In this document: positions 19,120 to 28,003 of the stretch, one piece after another
Position numbering within the stretch: the first letter of the stretch is position 1
Layout: each line of letters starts with the position of its first letter
Assembly (NCBI RefSeq): GCF_009184895.1
Contig: NZ_WESE01000002.1
Location: forward strand, 1-64,000
Source of the DNA: Nostocoides sp. F2B08
GTDB lineage: Bacteria > Actinomycetota > Actinomycetes > Actinomycetales > Dermatophilaceae
DNA length: 64,000 bases
Direction of reading: 5' to 3'
Position numbers and translations under genes: made by a program
Notes under the pieces: generated by a model
The model's database searches: none
What the model was told of the DNA's origin: nothing
Seen by the model: only the letters and a program-made list of their open reading frames with translations

Positions 19120-19617
19120 GTGACCTCGACGACGATCTCCGCACCCCGCCGCGGCCGCCGCGTTCTCGCCGCTGTGAGCGCCCTCGCCGCTTCCGCGCTG
19201 CTCTCCGGATGCGCCGTGTTCTCGCCGATGGCGACGGAGATCCCCTACAACCCGGGCGATGGCGTCTCGGTGACGGTCGACGCGGTCGAGGTCCGCGACA
19301 TCATCGTCATCGGCACCGAGGAGGGCGCCGAGGCCACGATCTCCGCGTATCTCGTCAACAACTCCGATGACGATGTGACGGTCACCTTCCAGGCCGAGGG
19401 AGCGTCCCCGGCAACCATCGAGGTCCCGGCCAACGCCGCCCTACAGGCATCTCCTCCCGGCGACGCCGGTCTGACGATCGACAGCCTGCCGGTCGCACCC
19501 GGAGCGATCGTCCCGATGCAGGTGCAGGTGGATGAGGGCGCGCCGGCTCTGGTGAACTCGCCGACGGTGTCGGCGAGCGTCCCGCTCTACACGGAGTTCG
19601 CGCCGAGCGAGGGCTGA
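19120..19617 (+). CDS. Secreted lipoprotein of unknown function
   Basis: The protein is 165 residues with a twin-Arg-containing basic start, a hydrophobic stretch (VLAAVSALAASALL) and a lipobox LSGC, so the mature protein would be lipid-anchored at the Cys. The rest is a beta-rich domain (VSVTVDAVEVRDIIVIG, ATISAYLVNNSDDDVTVTF), plausibly an immunoglobulin-like fold of the DUF4352/copper-chaperone shape. The GTG at 19120 was chosen because TACTGT lies exactly six bases upstream (19108-19113), a leaderless pattern, and because the signal peptide starts there. No partner is evident. Confidence 0.8.
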   Translation: MTSTTISAPRRGRRVLAAVSALAASALLSGCAVFSPMATEIPYNPGDGVSVTVDAVEVRDIIVIGTEEGAEATISAYLVNNSDDDVTVTFQAEGASPATIEVPANAALQASPPGDAGLTIDSLPVAPGAIVPMQVQVDEGAPALVNSPTVSASVPLYTEFAPSEG

Positions 19618-19646
19618 GGGCGAGACGTCCGAGCACCACGAGGGAT

Positions 19647-19686
19647 GATGGGTCCACGCACGTTCCAGGCCGTGCTTGAACCCATC
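19647..19686. terminator. Hairpin between convergent lipoprotein and regX3 genes
   Basis: The 16-bp arms (19647-19662 and 19671-19686) pair at 14 positions around an 8-nt loop. The position between two convergent genes suggests bidirectional termination. Confidence 0.65.
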
Positions 19687-19742
19687 CGTCGTGAGGGCTG
19701 GGAGGGCCACAACCATGCGTCGTCGCCGCCTACCTCGCCGGC

Positions 19743-20441
19743 TCAGACCGCCGACTGCGGGTCCGCCTCGAACTTGTAGCCCAGACCCCGGACCGTGATG
19801 ATGTGCCGCGGCGTCGCGGGGTCGGTCTCGATCTTGGCGCGCAGGCGCTTGATGTGGACATCGAGGGTCTTGGTGTCGCCCACGTAGTCGCTGCCCCACA
19901 CCCGGTCGATGAGCTGACCCCGGGTCAGGACGCGCCCCGCGTTGCGCAGCAGCATCTCGAGCAGCTCGAACTCTTTGAGCGGCAGGTTCACCTGGGTGCC
20001 GCCGACGGTGACGACGTGGCGCTCGACGTCCATCCGGACGGGTCCCGCCTCGACCGTGGCGGGCACCAGCTCCTCCGGCTCCGCCAGCCGGCGCAGCACG
20101 GCCTTGATGCGGGCGAGCAGCTCACGCGAGCTGTAGGGCTTGGTCACGTAGTCGTCCGCGCCGAGCTCGAGTCCGACGACCTTGTCGATCTCGCTGTCCT
20201 TGGCAGTCAGCATGATGATCGGCACGCTCGAGTGAGCGCGCAGGCGTCGGCAGACGTCGACCCCGGACATCCCGGGCAACATGAGGTCGAGCAGCACGAG
20301 GTCCGCCCCGTCCGCGTCGAAGCGGGCGACCGCATCCGGACCGGTCTCGGCCACCGTAACGTCGTAGCCCTCCTTCTCGAGCAGGTACGACAGCGGCTCC
20401 GAGAACGATGCCTCGTCCTCGACGAGGAGTATGCGGGTCAT
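19743..20441 (-). CDS. regX3: OmpR-type response regulator RegX3 (PhoP-like)
   Basis: The protein is 232 residues. Its receiver domain has the acidic pair in VEDEASF, the phospho-acceptor Asp in LVLLDLMLPG, the Thr in IMLTAKD and the Lys in YVTKPYS. The C-terminal winged helix has LPLKEFELLEMLLRNAGRVLTR and DVHIKRLRAKIE. It is coupled to the histidine kinase by a 4-nt overlap. With phoU divergent and gpmA next door, this matches the gpm1-senX3-regX3 locus of mycobacteria, which controls phosphate-starvation genes. PHO-box repeats upstream of phoU and pstS are likely targets. Confidence 0.92.
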   Translation of the reverse strand: MTRILLVEDEASFSEPLSYLLEKEGYDVTVAETGPDAVARFDADGADLVLLDLMLPGMSGVDVCRRLRAHSSVPIIMLTAKDSEIDKVVGLELGADDYVTKPYSSRELLARIKAVLRRLAEPEELVPATVEAGPVRMDVERHVVTVGGTQVNLPLKEFELLEMLLRNAGRVLTRGQLIDRVWGSDYVGDTKTLDVHIKRLRAKIETDPATPRHIITVRGLGYKFEADPQSAV

Positions 20442-21775
20442 GCGGTCCTGGCTCCTTGGTCGGATGTGGTCGAGGGGATCTCGGGTCGACCGCGGGCATC
20501 GGTCGGTGGGTTGCGGGCGGCCCGGCTGATCGTTCCGAGATCGGCGGACTCCGCCGACCCGTCGTCCTCGGGGTCGACCTCGCCGCCGTCGTCATCGGGG
20601 CCCGTATGCAGGGGCAGGCGGATCGTGAACGTCGCGCCCTTGCCCTCCTGGCTCCACACCGAGACGGTGCCGCCGTGGGTCGAGCAGACGTGCTTGACGA
20701 TGGCCAGACCGAGGCCGGTGCCGCCGGTCGCACGCGAGCGGGCGGGGTCGATCCGGTAGAAGCGCTCGAAGATCCGGTCCTGCTCCGCAAGAGGTATGCC
20801 GCGGCCGTGGTCGGCCACGACAACCTCGACGGTCTCGCCCCGGCGCGCGGCCCGGACGGCCACACGAGTGCCCGGCTCGGAGTAGTTGACGGCGTTGCTC
20901 ACGAGGTTTCGGACCGCGGTCACGAGCAGGTCCTCGTCGCCGAACGTCGTCAGACCCGGCTCGACGACCGTGTCGATGGCGATGTCCCGGGACTCGGCGG
21001 CCACCGCGGTGGAGTCGACCGCCTCCCGGACCACGGTGGCGATGTCGACGCGCCGGGGCTCGTGCAGGGAGTCGGCGGCCTGGAGCCGGGTGAGGTCGAC
21101 GATGTCCGTCACGAGGCGGCCGAGTCGTCGGGACTCGACCTGCATCCGGGATGCGAAGCGCTCCACGGCAGCCGGGTCGTCCTTGGCGTCGAGGACCGCC
21201 TCGGCGAGCAGCGACAGTCCCCCGACCGGAGTCTTGAGCTCGTGGCCGACGTTGGCGACGAAGTCCCGGCGGACCTGCTCGACCCGCTGCTCGTGGGTCC
21301 TGTCCTGGATGAGGATGACCACGTGGTGCTCGTCGAGCGGAGCCACCCGCACGACCATGACGAGAGGCTCCCCGTCGTCGCCGGGCTCGCTGAGCCCCCG
21401 GCCGATCCGTAGCGTCTCCTCGCGGATGACGCGCTGTTCCCGCACCTCGCGAACGAGTCTCTTGATCTCGTCGTGGACGAGGACGTTTCGCCGCACCAGA
21501 CCGTAGGCCGACGCAGAGGGTGAGGCCGAGAGGACGAGGTCGGACGGGTCGACCACGATGGTCGTCGACGAGAGCACGGAGAGGACGGCGCCGGCTCCCG
21601 GGGGCAGCGTCCGCGAGACCGGGTCGGCTCCGGAGCCGGCGTCGGTGGCCACGTCATCGGACCGGCTCACGCCCGCGCCTGCTGCCGCGCCTCGGCGACG
21701 GCTCATCAGCAGCCAGACTGCCCCGGCGGCGACGGTGGCGCCGATGAGGATGCCGAGGAGGAGGTCGACGGTCAC
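20438..21775 (-). CDS. senX3: Phosphate-sensing histidine kinase SenX3
   Basis: The protein is 445 residues and starts with GTG. One N-terminal membrane segment (LLLGILIGATVAAGAVWLL) is followed by a cytosolic PAS-like domain (about 75-160), the dimerisation helix with the phospho-acceptor in FVANVGHELKTPVGGL, and the ATPase domain with NLVSNAVNYS (N box), VADHGRGIP (G1) and GTGLGLAIVKHV (G2). The lack of a large extracellular sensor agrees with SenX3/PhoR-type kinases that read phosphate through PhoU and the Pst transporter. It is divergent from phoU and overlaps regX3. Confidence 0.93.
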   Translation of the reverse strand: MTVDLLLGILIGATVAAGAVWLLMSRRRGAAAGAGVSRSDDVATDAGSGADPVSRTLPPGAGAVLSVLSSTTIVVDPSDLVLSASPSASAYGLVRRNVLVHDEIKRLVREVREQRVIREETLRIGRGLSEPGDDGEPLVMVVRVAPLDEHHVVILIQDRTHEQRVEQVRRDFVANVGHELKTPVGGLSLLAEAVLDAKDDPAAVERFASRMQVESRRLGRLVTDIVDLTRLQAADSLHEPRRVDIATVVREAVDSTAVAAESRDIAIDTVVEPGLTTFGDEDLLVTAVRNLVSNAVNYSEPGTRVAVRAARRGETVEVVVADHGRGIPLAEQDRIFERFYRIDPARSRATGGTGLGLAIVKHVCSTHGGTVSVWSQEGKGATFTIRLPLHTGPDDDGGEVDPEDDGSAESADLGTISRAARNPPTDARGRPEIPSTTSDQGARTA

Positions 21776-21846
21776 GCGTCCCAGCGTACGCAGCGGTCGG
21801 GCAGGCTAGGTCCTGGCATCGACCGCTCACGTGCACCCCACCAAGT

Positions 21847-21879
21847 GTTCACCTGCCCTCTCATCCGCGTTCACCGTGG
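21847..21879 (+). promoter_or_regulatory. PHO box upstream of phoU and senX3
   Basis: GTTCACCTGCC (21847-21857) and GTTCACCGTGG (21869-21879) are 11-bp direct-repeat units spaced by exactly 22 bp, with a weak middle unit between. This matches the GTTCACC-type PhoP/RegX3 box of actinobacteria. The gap 21776-22043 serves both senX3 and phoU, so the box can control either or both. Confidence 0.75.
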
Positions 21880-22043
21880 GGTGGCAGCGTGCCTGATGCG
21901 CGGTCGGCCGCTCGCGCGCGCCCATCTCCGCGAACTAGGTTGGGGGAGCCGACGGCCGCAGCGGCTCGCAACCACGACCAGCGACGCCCGCCACCCGACT
22001 CGAACCGACCATCCGACGCATCTGAACATCGAAGGACGCATTC

Positions 22044-22733
22044 ATGCGGGACGCATTCCACGAGGACCTCGACCGGATCTCCGACCAGCTCGTCGAGATG
22101 ACCCGACTGGTCAGTTCGGCCATGTCGCGCGCCACGACCGCGCTGCTCGACGCCGACATCACGCTCGCCGAGCAGGTCATCGAGAACGACGCGCGCATCG
22201 ACGCGCTCCGTGAGGAGCTCGACATGCGGGCGATCGACCTGCTCGCCCGGCAGCAGCCCGTCGCGACGGACCTGCGCATCGTCGTCACGGCGATGCGGAT
22301 GAGCAGCGACATCGAGCGCATGGGCGACCTTGCCCGGCACGTCGCCAAGGTGGCTCGGCTGCGCTTCCCCCACTCGGCCGTGCCGGCCGACCTGCGGGCG
22401 ACGATCCTCCAGATGGGGCAGGTCGCGGAGCGAATCGTCGAGAAGGCCGGGTCGATCATCGCCGCGAAGGACGCCCAGGCGGCTCTGACGCTCGAGAAGG
22501 ACGACGACGCGATGGATGACCTCCACCGCGAGCTGTTCGCCCGACTCGCCGACGACACGTGGCCGCACGGCACCGAGACGGCCGTCGACATCACGCTCGT
22601 CGGCCGCTACTACGAGCGCTTCGCCGACCACGCGGTCTCGGTCGCCCGCCGCGTCATCTTCCTCGTCACCGGCGAGTGGGAGCCCGAGGCCCTCACGGAC
22701 CACGAGGAGGCCGAGGACGGCTACGGCGACTGA
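22044..22733 (+). CDS. phoU: Phosphate signalling protein PhoU
   Basis: The protein is 229 residues and made of two three-helix bundles with the repeated metal-binding signature: ENDARIDALREELD in the first and EKDDDAMDDLHRELF in the second. It also has the family's LLARQQPVATDLRIVVTAMRMSSDIERMGDLARHVA. PhoU links Pst transporter status to the SenX3/PhoR kinase and dampens signalling when phosphate is plentiful. It is divergent from senX3 and follows a PHO box, so phosphate limitation should induce it. Start at ATG 22044. Confidence 0.95.
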   Translation: MRDAFHEDLDRISDQLVEMTRLVSSAMSRATTALLDADITLAEQVIENDARIDALREELDMRAIDLLARQQPVATDLRIVVTAMRMSSDIERMGDLARHVAKVARLRFPHSAVPADLRATILQMGQVAERIVEKAGSIIAAKDAQAALTLEKDDDAMDDLHRELFARLADDTWPHGTETAVDITLVGRYYERFADHAVSVARRVIFLVTGEWEPEALTDHEEAEDGYGD

Positions 22734-22765
22734 GCCGTCGGCGCTCGGTCCTCGGACCGGGGCGG

Positions 22766-23506
22766 CTACTTGCCCTGGTTCGCCACCGCGGCTGCAGCGG
22801 CGGCCGCCGCCTCGGGGTCGAGGTAGCGCGCCGGCTCGCTCGGCATGAAGTCCTCCCCGAGCGTGTAGAGCAGCGGCATCCCGGTCGGGATGTTGAGGCC
22901 GGCGATGTCCTCGTCGGAGATCTGGTCGAGGTGCTTGACCAGGGCCCGCAGGCTGTTGCCGTGGGCGGCGACGAGCACCGTGTGGCCGGCCTTGAGGTCG
23001 TCCTGGATCGGGCCCTCCCAGTACGGCATCATCCGGGCGATGACGTCCTTGAGGCACTCGGTGCGGGGCACCTCGATCCCGGCGTACCGGGGGTCGTCGG
23101 TCTGGGCGTACTCGTCGTCTGGCTCGATCGGCGGCGGCGGGGTGTCGAAGCTGCGCCGCCAGAGCATGAACTGCTCGTCTCCGTACTTCTCCCGGGTAGC
23201 GGCCTTGTCGAGACCCTGCAGCGCACCGTAATGGCGCTCGTTGAGCCGCCAGTCGCGCCGCACCGGGATCCAGTGCCGGTCGCACACGTCGAGGGAGATG
23301 TTGGCCGTGGTGATCGCCCGGCGGAGCAGGGAGGTGTGGACGACGTCCGGGAGCAGACCGGCCTCGGCCATCAGCTCACCGCCGCGCACCGCCTCCGCTC
23401 TGCCCTCCTCGGTGAGGTCGACGTCGACCCATCCGGTGAAGAGGTTCTTCGTGTTCCAGTCGGAGACGCCATGACGGAGGAGGACCAAGGTGTACGGAGC
23501 GCTCAT
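22766..23506 (-). CDS. gpmA: 2,3-bisphosphoglycerate-dependent phosphoglycerate mutase
   Basis: This 246-residue glycolytic enzyme interconverts 3- and 2-phosphoglycerate. The phospho-histidine motif reads [12 protein letters not shown], with Val where most enzymes have Glu. It is followed by [37 protein letters not shown] and the second catalytic His in [11 protein letters not shown]. It ends in an Ala-rich tail. It neighbours the senX3-regX3 block as in mycobacteria. TAGGCT lies exactly six bases before the ATG (23513-23518), suggesting leaderless transcription. Confidence 0.95.
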   Translation of the reverse strand: MSAPYTLVLLRHGVSDWNTKNLFTGWVDVDLTEEGRAEAVRGGELMAEAGLLPDVVHTSLLRRAITTANISLDVCDRHWIPVRRDWRLNERHYGALQGLDKAATREKYGDEQFMLWRRSFDTPPPPIEPDDEYAQTDDPRYAGIEVPRTECLKDVIARMMPYWEGPIQDDLKAGHTVLVAAHGNSLRALVKHLDQISDEDIAGLNIPTGMPLLYTLGEDFMPSEPARYLDPEAAAAAAAAVANQGK

Positions 23507-23550
23507 GCCCCGAGCCTAGCGATGCACGGGGCGGCACGGCGGAAGACCTG

Positions 23551-24072
23551 TCAGAGGGTGCCGTCGGGGGCCGTCAGGCCGGTCTCCTGCTCGAGCAGGC
23601 GCCGGAACGCGGCGAGGTTGCGCAGCGACTCCCCCCGGCTGATCCGCCACTCCCACTCTTTCTTCATCGAAGACAGGAAGCCGAGGGCGAGCAGCTCGTT
23701 GAAGTGGCTGTCGGCGGCGTCGAGCAGGACTCCGAACAGCGCATCGAGGGACTCGTCGTCGACCGCGCTCAGGGGCAGGCGGGCCACGACGTAGACGTCC
23801 CCGCTCTTGTCGATGGCATAGGCGGCACCGGGGAGTCGGAGGTTCTTGCGCAGGAGGTAACGGTAGACGTCGGCGTGGTTCTCGTCGGGGTTGCGGATGA
23901 CGAAGGCGACGGCGGATACCGCCGAGTCGCCGACGACGACCGATGCGACCGTGCTGAGCTTCTTCTCGCCCGGCAGCTCGACGACGACCTCGCCGTCGCG
24001 CGCTCCCGCCTCATGGCTCAGACCCGAGGCGTCGAGGTAGGCGGTCAGCGTCTCGAGGGCGGTGGCGCTCAT
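23551..24072 (-). CDS. YbjN-domain protein (Rv0487-like)
   Basis: This 173-residue protein matches the YbjN/type III secretion chaperone-like fold. It has a first helix (ALETLTAYLDASGLS), a central beta sheet (VVVELPGEKKL, VSAVAFVIRNP) and helices around HADVYRYLLRKNLRLPGAAYAIDKSGDVYVVARLPL. In mycobacteria the homologous gene lies between mshA and gpm1; here it keeps its place beside gpmA, but no mshA follows. Its function is unknown; a folding or regulatory role is commonly suggested. ATG at 24072; frames extending further upstream are antisense to the next gene. Confidence 0.82.
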   Translation of the reverse strand: MSATALETLTAYLDASGLSHEAGARDGEVVVELPGEKKLSTVASVVVGDSAVSAVAFVIRNPDENHADVYRYLLRKNLRLPGAAYAIDKSGDVYVVARLPLSAVDDESLDALFGVLLDAADSHFNELLALGFLSSMKKEWEWRISRGESLRNLAAFRRLLEQETGLTAPDGTL

Positions 24073-24108
24073 GCGGTTCAGCCTCTCACGCGTGGCTAGC
24101 CTGACCTC

Positions 24109-24912
24109 ATGTCCTCCCCTCGCGCGCCGATCGGCACGGTGACCAGGGGCACGACCAACCCCAACCGGCTGCGGCGGTGCGACCGGTGGCTCGTCGCGAC
24201 CCGGCGTCGCGTCCTTCGCGGGGCCGAGGACCCCCTGGTCGTTGACCTCGGCTACGGGTCCTCGCCGGTGACCGCCCGCGAGCTGAGGGACCGGCTCCGA
24301 CGCGTTCGACCGGATGTGCGCGTCGTCGGTGTCGAGATCGACGGCGACCGCGTCGATGAGGGTATGCGCATGGCCGACCCCCCGTCCCTCACCTTCCGCC
24401 GGGGCGGGTTCGAGATGGGCCTCGCGCGCGATGAGCGGCCGGTCGTGGTGCGGGCGTTCAACGTCCTGCGTCAGTACGACGAGGCGGAGGTGGCCGGCGC
24501 GTGGGCGGAGGTCACCTCGCACCTGGCTCCCGGAGGCCTGCTCGTCGACGGCACGTGCGACGAGATCGGCCGGGTCGCGGCGTGGGTGACGGTGACGGAT
24601 GAGGGCCCCCGCAGTCTGACGATCAGTGTCCGCACCGGCTCGCTGACGCGGCCTTCGGTCGTGGCCGAGCGCCTGCCGAAGGTGCTCATCCACCGCAACG
24701 TCCCCGGCGAGCCGGTCCACGCCCTGCTCCGCGATCTCGACGCCGCCTGGGAGCGGGCCGCGCCGCACTCCGCCTTCGGGTCGCGGGCCCGGTTCGTCGC
24801 GGCCGTGACCGCACTCGCCGACTCCGGACGCTGGCCGGTCGAGCCGGCGCCCCGGCGGTGGCGGCTGGGTGAGCTGACCGTGGACTGGAGCGCGGTAGCG
24901 CCGCAGCGGTGA
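24109..24912 (+). CDS. Class I SAM-dependent methyltransferase
   Basis: The protein is 267 residues with a Rossmann-like SAM domain: LVVDLGYGSSPVTARELRD (motif I with the unusual GYGSSP), VVGVEIDGDRV (motif II acid), VRAFNVLRQYDEAEV (motif IV region) and LAPGGLLVDGTCDEIG (post-motif). Orthologues are common in actinobacteria and have no known substrate. It occupies the place where mshA usually sits near ybjN and gpmA. TAGCCT lies exactly six bases before the ATG (24097-24102), so it is probably leaderless. It is convergent with the cupin gene. Confidence 0.82.
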   Translation: MSSPRAPIGTVTRGTTNPNRLRRCDRWLVATRRRVLRGAEDPLVVDLGYGSSPVTARELRDRLRRVRPDVRVVGVEIDGDRVDEGMRMADPPSLTFRRGGFEMGLARDERPVVVRAFNVLRQYDEAEVAGAWAEVTSHLAPGGLLVDGTCDEIGRVAAWVTVTDEGPRSLTISVRTGSLTRPSVVAERLPKVLIHRNVPGEPVHALLRDLDAAWERAAPHSAFGSRARFVAAVTALADSGRWPVEPAPRRWRLGELTVDWSAVAPQR

Positions 24913-24930
24913 GGTCGGCCCGGACCTCCC

Positions 24931-25356
24931 TCATCGGCGCGCGTAGTCGTCCTCGACGCGCTCGATGTCGTCCTCGTCGAAGTCGCCGTACGCGAGCTCG
25001 AGCACCCGCCCGCGGCCCGGGCCCGGGTTGGCCATCCGGTGCAGTGCACCCACCGGGATCCAGATCCGCTCACCTGCAGCCGCCATCCATGAGCGCTGCC
25101 CCACCGTGATCTCCATCGGCCCGTCGAGGACGATCCAGTACTCGCTGCGGCGCGCGTGGCGCTGCAGCGAAAGGCGATGACCGGGCTCGACGGTGATCAC
25201 CTTGACGGTCGTCGGCTCGTTCTGGGAGTACTGGTCGAACCGTCCCCACGGCCGCACGTCGCTCAGGTGGCGGCGGGATGCCTCGGGATGCACGTCATCC
25301 GGATGCACGACCTGGTCCGCGGTGGCACCTGGTCCCGCACCTGGAGAGGTCACCAT
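24931..25356 (-). CDS. Cupin phosphomannose isomerase-type protein
   Basis: The protein is 141 residues. It is one cupin barrel of the mannose-6-phosphate isomerase type II/GDP-mannose pyrophosphorylase C-terminal family: RPWGRFDQY, VKVITVEPGHRLSLQRHARRSEYWIVLDG (metal-binding His residues and Glu) and IPVGALHRMANPG (third His). The family converts mannose-6-phosphate and fructose-6-phosphate or acts as a binding domain. Its start overlaps the end of the DUF2516 gene by 7 nt, so the two are probably one unit. Confidence 0.82.
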   Translation of the reverse strand: MVTSPGAGPGATADQVVHPDDVHPEASRRHLSDVRPWGRFDQYSQNEPTTVKVITVEPGHRLSLQRHARRSEYWIVLDGPMEITVGQRSWMAAAGERIWIPVGALHRMANPGPGRGRVLELAYGDFDEDDIERVEDDYARR

Positions 25357-25664
25357 GTGTCACGGGACGGGCCGCGTGATCCGCCGATCGAGCGCACCGC
25401 CGGACGCACGTCGGCCAGGTAGACACCCGCTCCGACCACACCGAGCAGCGCGAAGAGGTTGAGCGGGTTGCCGAGGGTCAGGAAGCCCAGGAGGGCCGCG
25501 ACTCCGGTCACGGCGAGCCAGATCGGCTTGGTCCGCTTGCCGGCGGCGACATAGGCGTCCGACCTATGGCGCAGGGCGTCGACGAACGCGAAGACCTCCA
25601 TGCCGAGGATCGCCAGGGAGAGGACGAGGGAGATCGTCAGCTGGGCGTTCCCGATGGCGTTCAT
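25350..25664 (-). CDS. DUF2516 membrane protein
   Basis: This 104-residue protein matches DUF2516: three hydrophobic segments (LVLSLAILGMEVFAFVDAL, PIWLAVTGVAALLGFL and LFALLGVVGAGVYLADVRPAV) with conserved R-x-DAYVAAGKRTK between the first two. In mycobacteria the homologue (Rv0476) follows hbhA (Rv0475) and an XRE regulator (Rv0474). Here it lies in the same neighbourhood, with dtd and asparaginase genes inserted. TACCCT lies exactly six bases before its ATG (25671-25676). Function unknown. Confidence 0.85.
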   Translation of the reverse strand: MNAIGNAQLTISLVLSLAILGMEVFAFVDALRHRSDAYVAAGKRTKPIWLAVTGVAALLGFLTLGNPLNLFALLGVVGAGVYLADVRPAVRSIGGSRGPSRDTW

Positions 25665-25709
25665 GACTCAAGGGTAACCGGGGGTCAGCCTCCTCGAAGT
25701 CACCCGGCC

Positions 25710-26135
25710 TCACGCCTCGAGCAGGATCGTCACCGGTCCGTCGCCGGTCAGTTCGACCTCCATCTCCGCCCCGAACCGGCCGGTCGCGACCGTCAGCCCG
25801 CGCGCACGGAGCCCGGCGGCGACCAGCTCGACGAGGGGTTCGGCCACCGCGCCGGGGGCAGCGGCGTTCCAGGTCGGACGGCGCCCCTTGCGGCTGTCCG
25901 CGTAGAGCGTGAACTGGCTGACGACGAGTACCTGCCCGCCGACCTCCGTCACCGACCGCTCGTCGCGCATGATGCGCAGGTCCGCGACCTTGCGCACGAG
26001 GTAGTCGACCTGCGCCGGGCCGTCGTCGTGGGTCGCTCCGACGAGGACCACCAGGCCCGCTCCGGTGATCTCCCCGACGGTCTCCCCGGCCACCCGAACC
26101 CGGGCGCCGGTGACCCGCTGGACGACGGCGCGCAC
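25710..26135 (-). CDS. dtd: D-aminoacyl-tRNA deacylase
   Basis: The 141-residue DTD removes D-amino acids (and mischarged Gly) from tRNA. It begins [13 protein letters not shown], and carries the signature [21 protein letters not shown] with the catalytic Ser-Gln/Thr region. The Gly-cisPro element normally written GPVT is present in [10 protein letters not shown]. The start is the GTG at 26135, because the family begins exactly there; an open frame continues upstream to 26345 without homology. The word GTATGCGGTG (26133-26142) includes this start codon. Confidence 0.93.
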   Translation of the reverse strand: MRAVVQRVTGARVRVAGETVGEITGAGLVVLVGATHDDGPAQVDYLVRKVADLRIMRDERSVTEVGGQVLVVSQFTLYADSRKGRRPTWNAAAPGAVAEPLVELVAAGLRARGLTVATGRFGAEMEVELTGDGPVTILLEA

Positions 26136-26145
26136 CGCATACCCC

Positions 26146-27168
26146 CTAGACGCCGACGGCGACGACCGCGCCGACCGGCTTCCCGTGACCGAGGACAGGG
26201 ACGTCCTCGACGATCTCGTATGCGGTGCTCGCCACCGCGAGCCGCCGCAGGGCTGCGGCCATGATGACCGGACGGGCCCGCTGTGGGCCTCCGCCGACGC
26301 CACCTCCGCCCTCGGCGAGCTTGAGGGCCACGCCGCGACCATCATCCAGACCCACGGCGAAGACGCCTTCGGCGCCGTCCTTGGCGATCAGGCCGGACGT
26401 GCCCTCGATGAGGGTCGTGACATCGCGGCCGGTTCCACCGAGGAAGCGCGGCTCGGAGCGGATCGCCGACGCCACGGTCCCTTCGGGGGTGTCGGCCGGG
26501 GCGGACGCGATCCGGGAGAAGGCCCGCGCCAGACCGGTGAGCGAGATCGCGAGCACGGGCGCGCCGCACCCGTCGGTCGCGACCGCCGCCGGGGTCTCAC
26601 CGGCGAGGTCGGCGACGGTCTCCGCAACGGCTCGCTGGAGCGGGTGGTCGCGCTCGAGATAGGTCGCCGGGTCCCAGCCCGCGGTCACACACGTCGCGAG
26701 CATGCCGGCGTGCTTGCCGGAGCAGTTCTGGCCCAGTGACGAGGCCGGACGGCCCTCGCGGATCCAGCGATCGTGCTCGCGGTCGTCGATCGGCATGCCG
26801 GGGGTGTTCTGCAGGGCGTCCACAGTCAGGCCCGCTCCGGCGAGGATGCGGCGGACCCCTTCGAGATGGAACGGCTCGCCGCTATGGCTCGCACAGACGA
26901 GGGCGAGCAGGTCGGGCGACAGCGCGAGTCCGGCGCGGACCATGGCGACGGCCTGGAGCGGCTTGAGCGAGGAGCGCGGAAAGGTCGGCGAGTCGATGCC
27001 GCCGTGCCGGATCAGCACCTCTCCGGAGCCGTCGATCGCGACCAGGCTCGCGCGGTGCACCGACTCGACGAACCCGTCCCGGACGTAGTGGGCGAGGATC
27101 GGTGCGTCGGTGAGGACGGTCCCTGGCGTGCCGGCGGTCTCGTCGGGTGCGTGGGGCGGGGCGGTCAT
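26146..27168 (-). CDS. Type II-like L-asparaginase (PF06089 family)
   Basis: The protein is 340 residues of the asparaginase family found in actinobacteria and Rhizobium: [37 protein letters not shown] at the front, [18 protein letters not shown], then [14 protein letters not shown] (the Ser/Lys catalytic region) and [10 protein letters not shown]. The enzymes hydrolyse asparagine and belong to the Ser-Lys-Ser group, which resembles serine hydrolases. There is no signal peptide, so it is cytosolic. It is followed after 10 bp by dtd. TAGGCT lies eight bases before the ATG. Confidence 0.88.
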   Translation of the reverse strand: MTAPPHAPDETAGTPGTVLTDAPILAHYVRDGFVESVHRASLVAIDGSGEVLIRHGGIDSPTFPRSSLKPLQAVAMVRAGLALSPDLLALVCASHSGEPFHLEGVRRILAGAGLTVDALQNTPGMPIDDREHDRWIREGRPASSLGQNCSGKHAGMLATCVTAGWDPATYLERDHPLQRAVAETVADLAGETPAAVATDGCGAPVLAISLTGLARAFSRIASAPADTPEGTVASAIRSEPRFLGGTGRDVTTLIEGTSGLIAKDGAEGVFAVGLDDGRGVALKLAEGGGGVGGGPQRARPVIMAAALRRLAVASTAYEIVEDVPVLGHGKPVGAVVAVGV

Positions 27169-27230
27169 GGCCGGTCAGCCTAGTGCCCGCCACGGATGGC
27201 AACCCGACGAACGACAGCCCGACGAACGAC

Positions 27231-27267
27231 AGCTGGCCCCGGCGGGGGTCTCCCGACGGGGCCAGCT
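27231..27267. terminator. Terminator hairpin downstream of hbhA-like gene
   Basis: A perfect 10-bp stem (AGCTGGCCCC with GGGGCCAGCT) spans a 17-nt loop. Beside it lies a 15-bp tandem duplication, CCCGACGAACGACAG. It would end the XRE/HbhA-like transcript. Confidence 0.7.
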
Positions 27268-27320
27268 GGCTTGGTGTGCGAGTGAGGTCACTCGCAGTCG
27301 CGCACGCGAGGTGCGAGCAG

Positions 27321-28001
27321 TCAGTCGCCGACCTTCTCGGCGGCCTTCTCGGCGGCCTTCGGGGCAGCCTTGGCGGTCTTGCTCGCGCTGGTCGACGCCG
27401 CCTTGGTGCGGGCGGTCGTCTTCTTCGCGGCGTTCTTGGTGGTGGTGCTGGTCCGCTTGGCGGCGGTCCGGGTGCGCTTCGCGGACTTCTCGACCTCGGT
27501 CGCGACGACCTTGGCCTCGTCGTTCACGGAACCGGCGATGACCTTGGCCTCGTCGGTGACGGACTCCGCGATCACGTCGGCGAGGCGGGCGGCCTCCTTG
27601 CGGGTGGTGGTGATCGTCGCCTTGGCGGAACGCTCCACCTCGTCGTAGGCGTTGCGGGCCGAGGTCACGGCACCCTTACCGAGCGCAACGGTGCTCTCGG
27701 CCTGGGCCACGAGGTCCTGGGTCGCCTTCTGGTTGCGGATGCGGTCGACGAGCTTCTCGCCGCGCACGGCGAGGTCCTCGTAGGTGTCGCCCGCGGCGTT
27801 CGCGAAGCTCACGACAGCGTCGATGGTCTTGCCCGGGAGGGCGGCGACGCGCGAGGGCAGCTCGGCCGGAGCGTAGTCGGCGCGCACCTTGGCGGCGCGA
27901 ACCTGAGCGTCACGGACCTCCTCGACGGCGAGGTCGAGGACGCCGACGGCGGCGTAGAAGGTGGTCTGGTTGGTCTTGCGGACGTCGTCGATGATCGACA
28001 T
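27321..28001 (-). CDS. HbhA-like heparin-binding protein
   Basis: This 226-residue protein resembles mycobacterial heparin-binding hemagglutinin. The N-terminal 160 residues form a long coiled-coil-like helix (KTNQTTFYAAVGVLDLAVEEVRDAQVR and similar repeats), and the C-terminal 60 residues are a Lys/Ala/Thr-rich tail with AAKRTSTT, AKKTTARTK and KAAPKAAEKAAEK, the type of sequence that binds heparan sulfate or DNA. It follows the XRE regulator by only 2 bp, the same order as Rv0474-Rv0475. In mycobacteria HbhA also affects lipid inclusions and cell shape. The start MSIIDDVRK fits the family; the frame continues upstream only inside the regulator gene. Confidence 0.82.
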   Translation of the reverse strand: MSIIDDVRKTNQTTFYAAVGVLDLAVEEVRDAQVRAAKVRADYAPAELPSRVAALPGKTIDAVVSFANAAGDTYEDLAVRGEKLVDRIRNQKATQDLVAQAESTVALGKGAVTSARNAYDEVERSAKATITTTRKEAARLADVIAESVTDEAKVIAGSVNDEAKVVATEVEKSAKRTRTAAKRTSTTTKNAAKKTTARTKAASTSASKTAKAAPKAAEKAAEKVGD

Positions 28002-28003
28002 GT

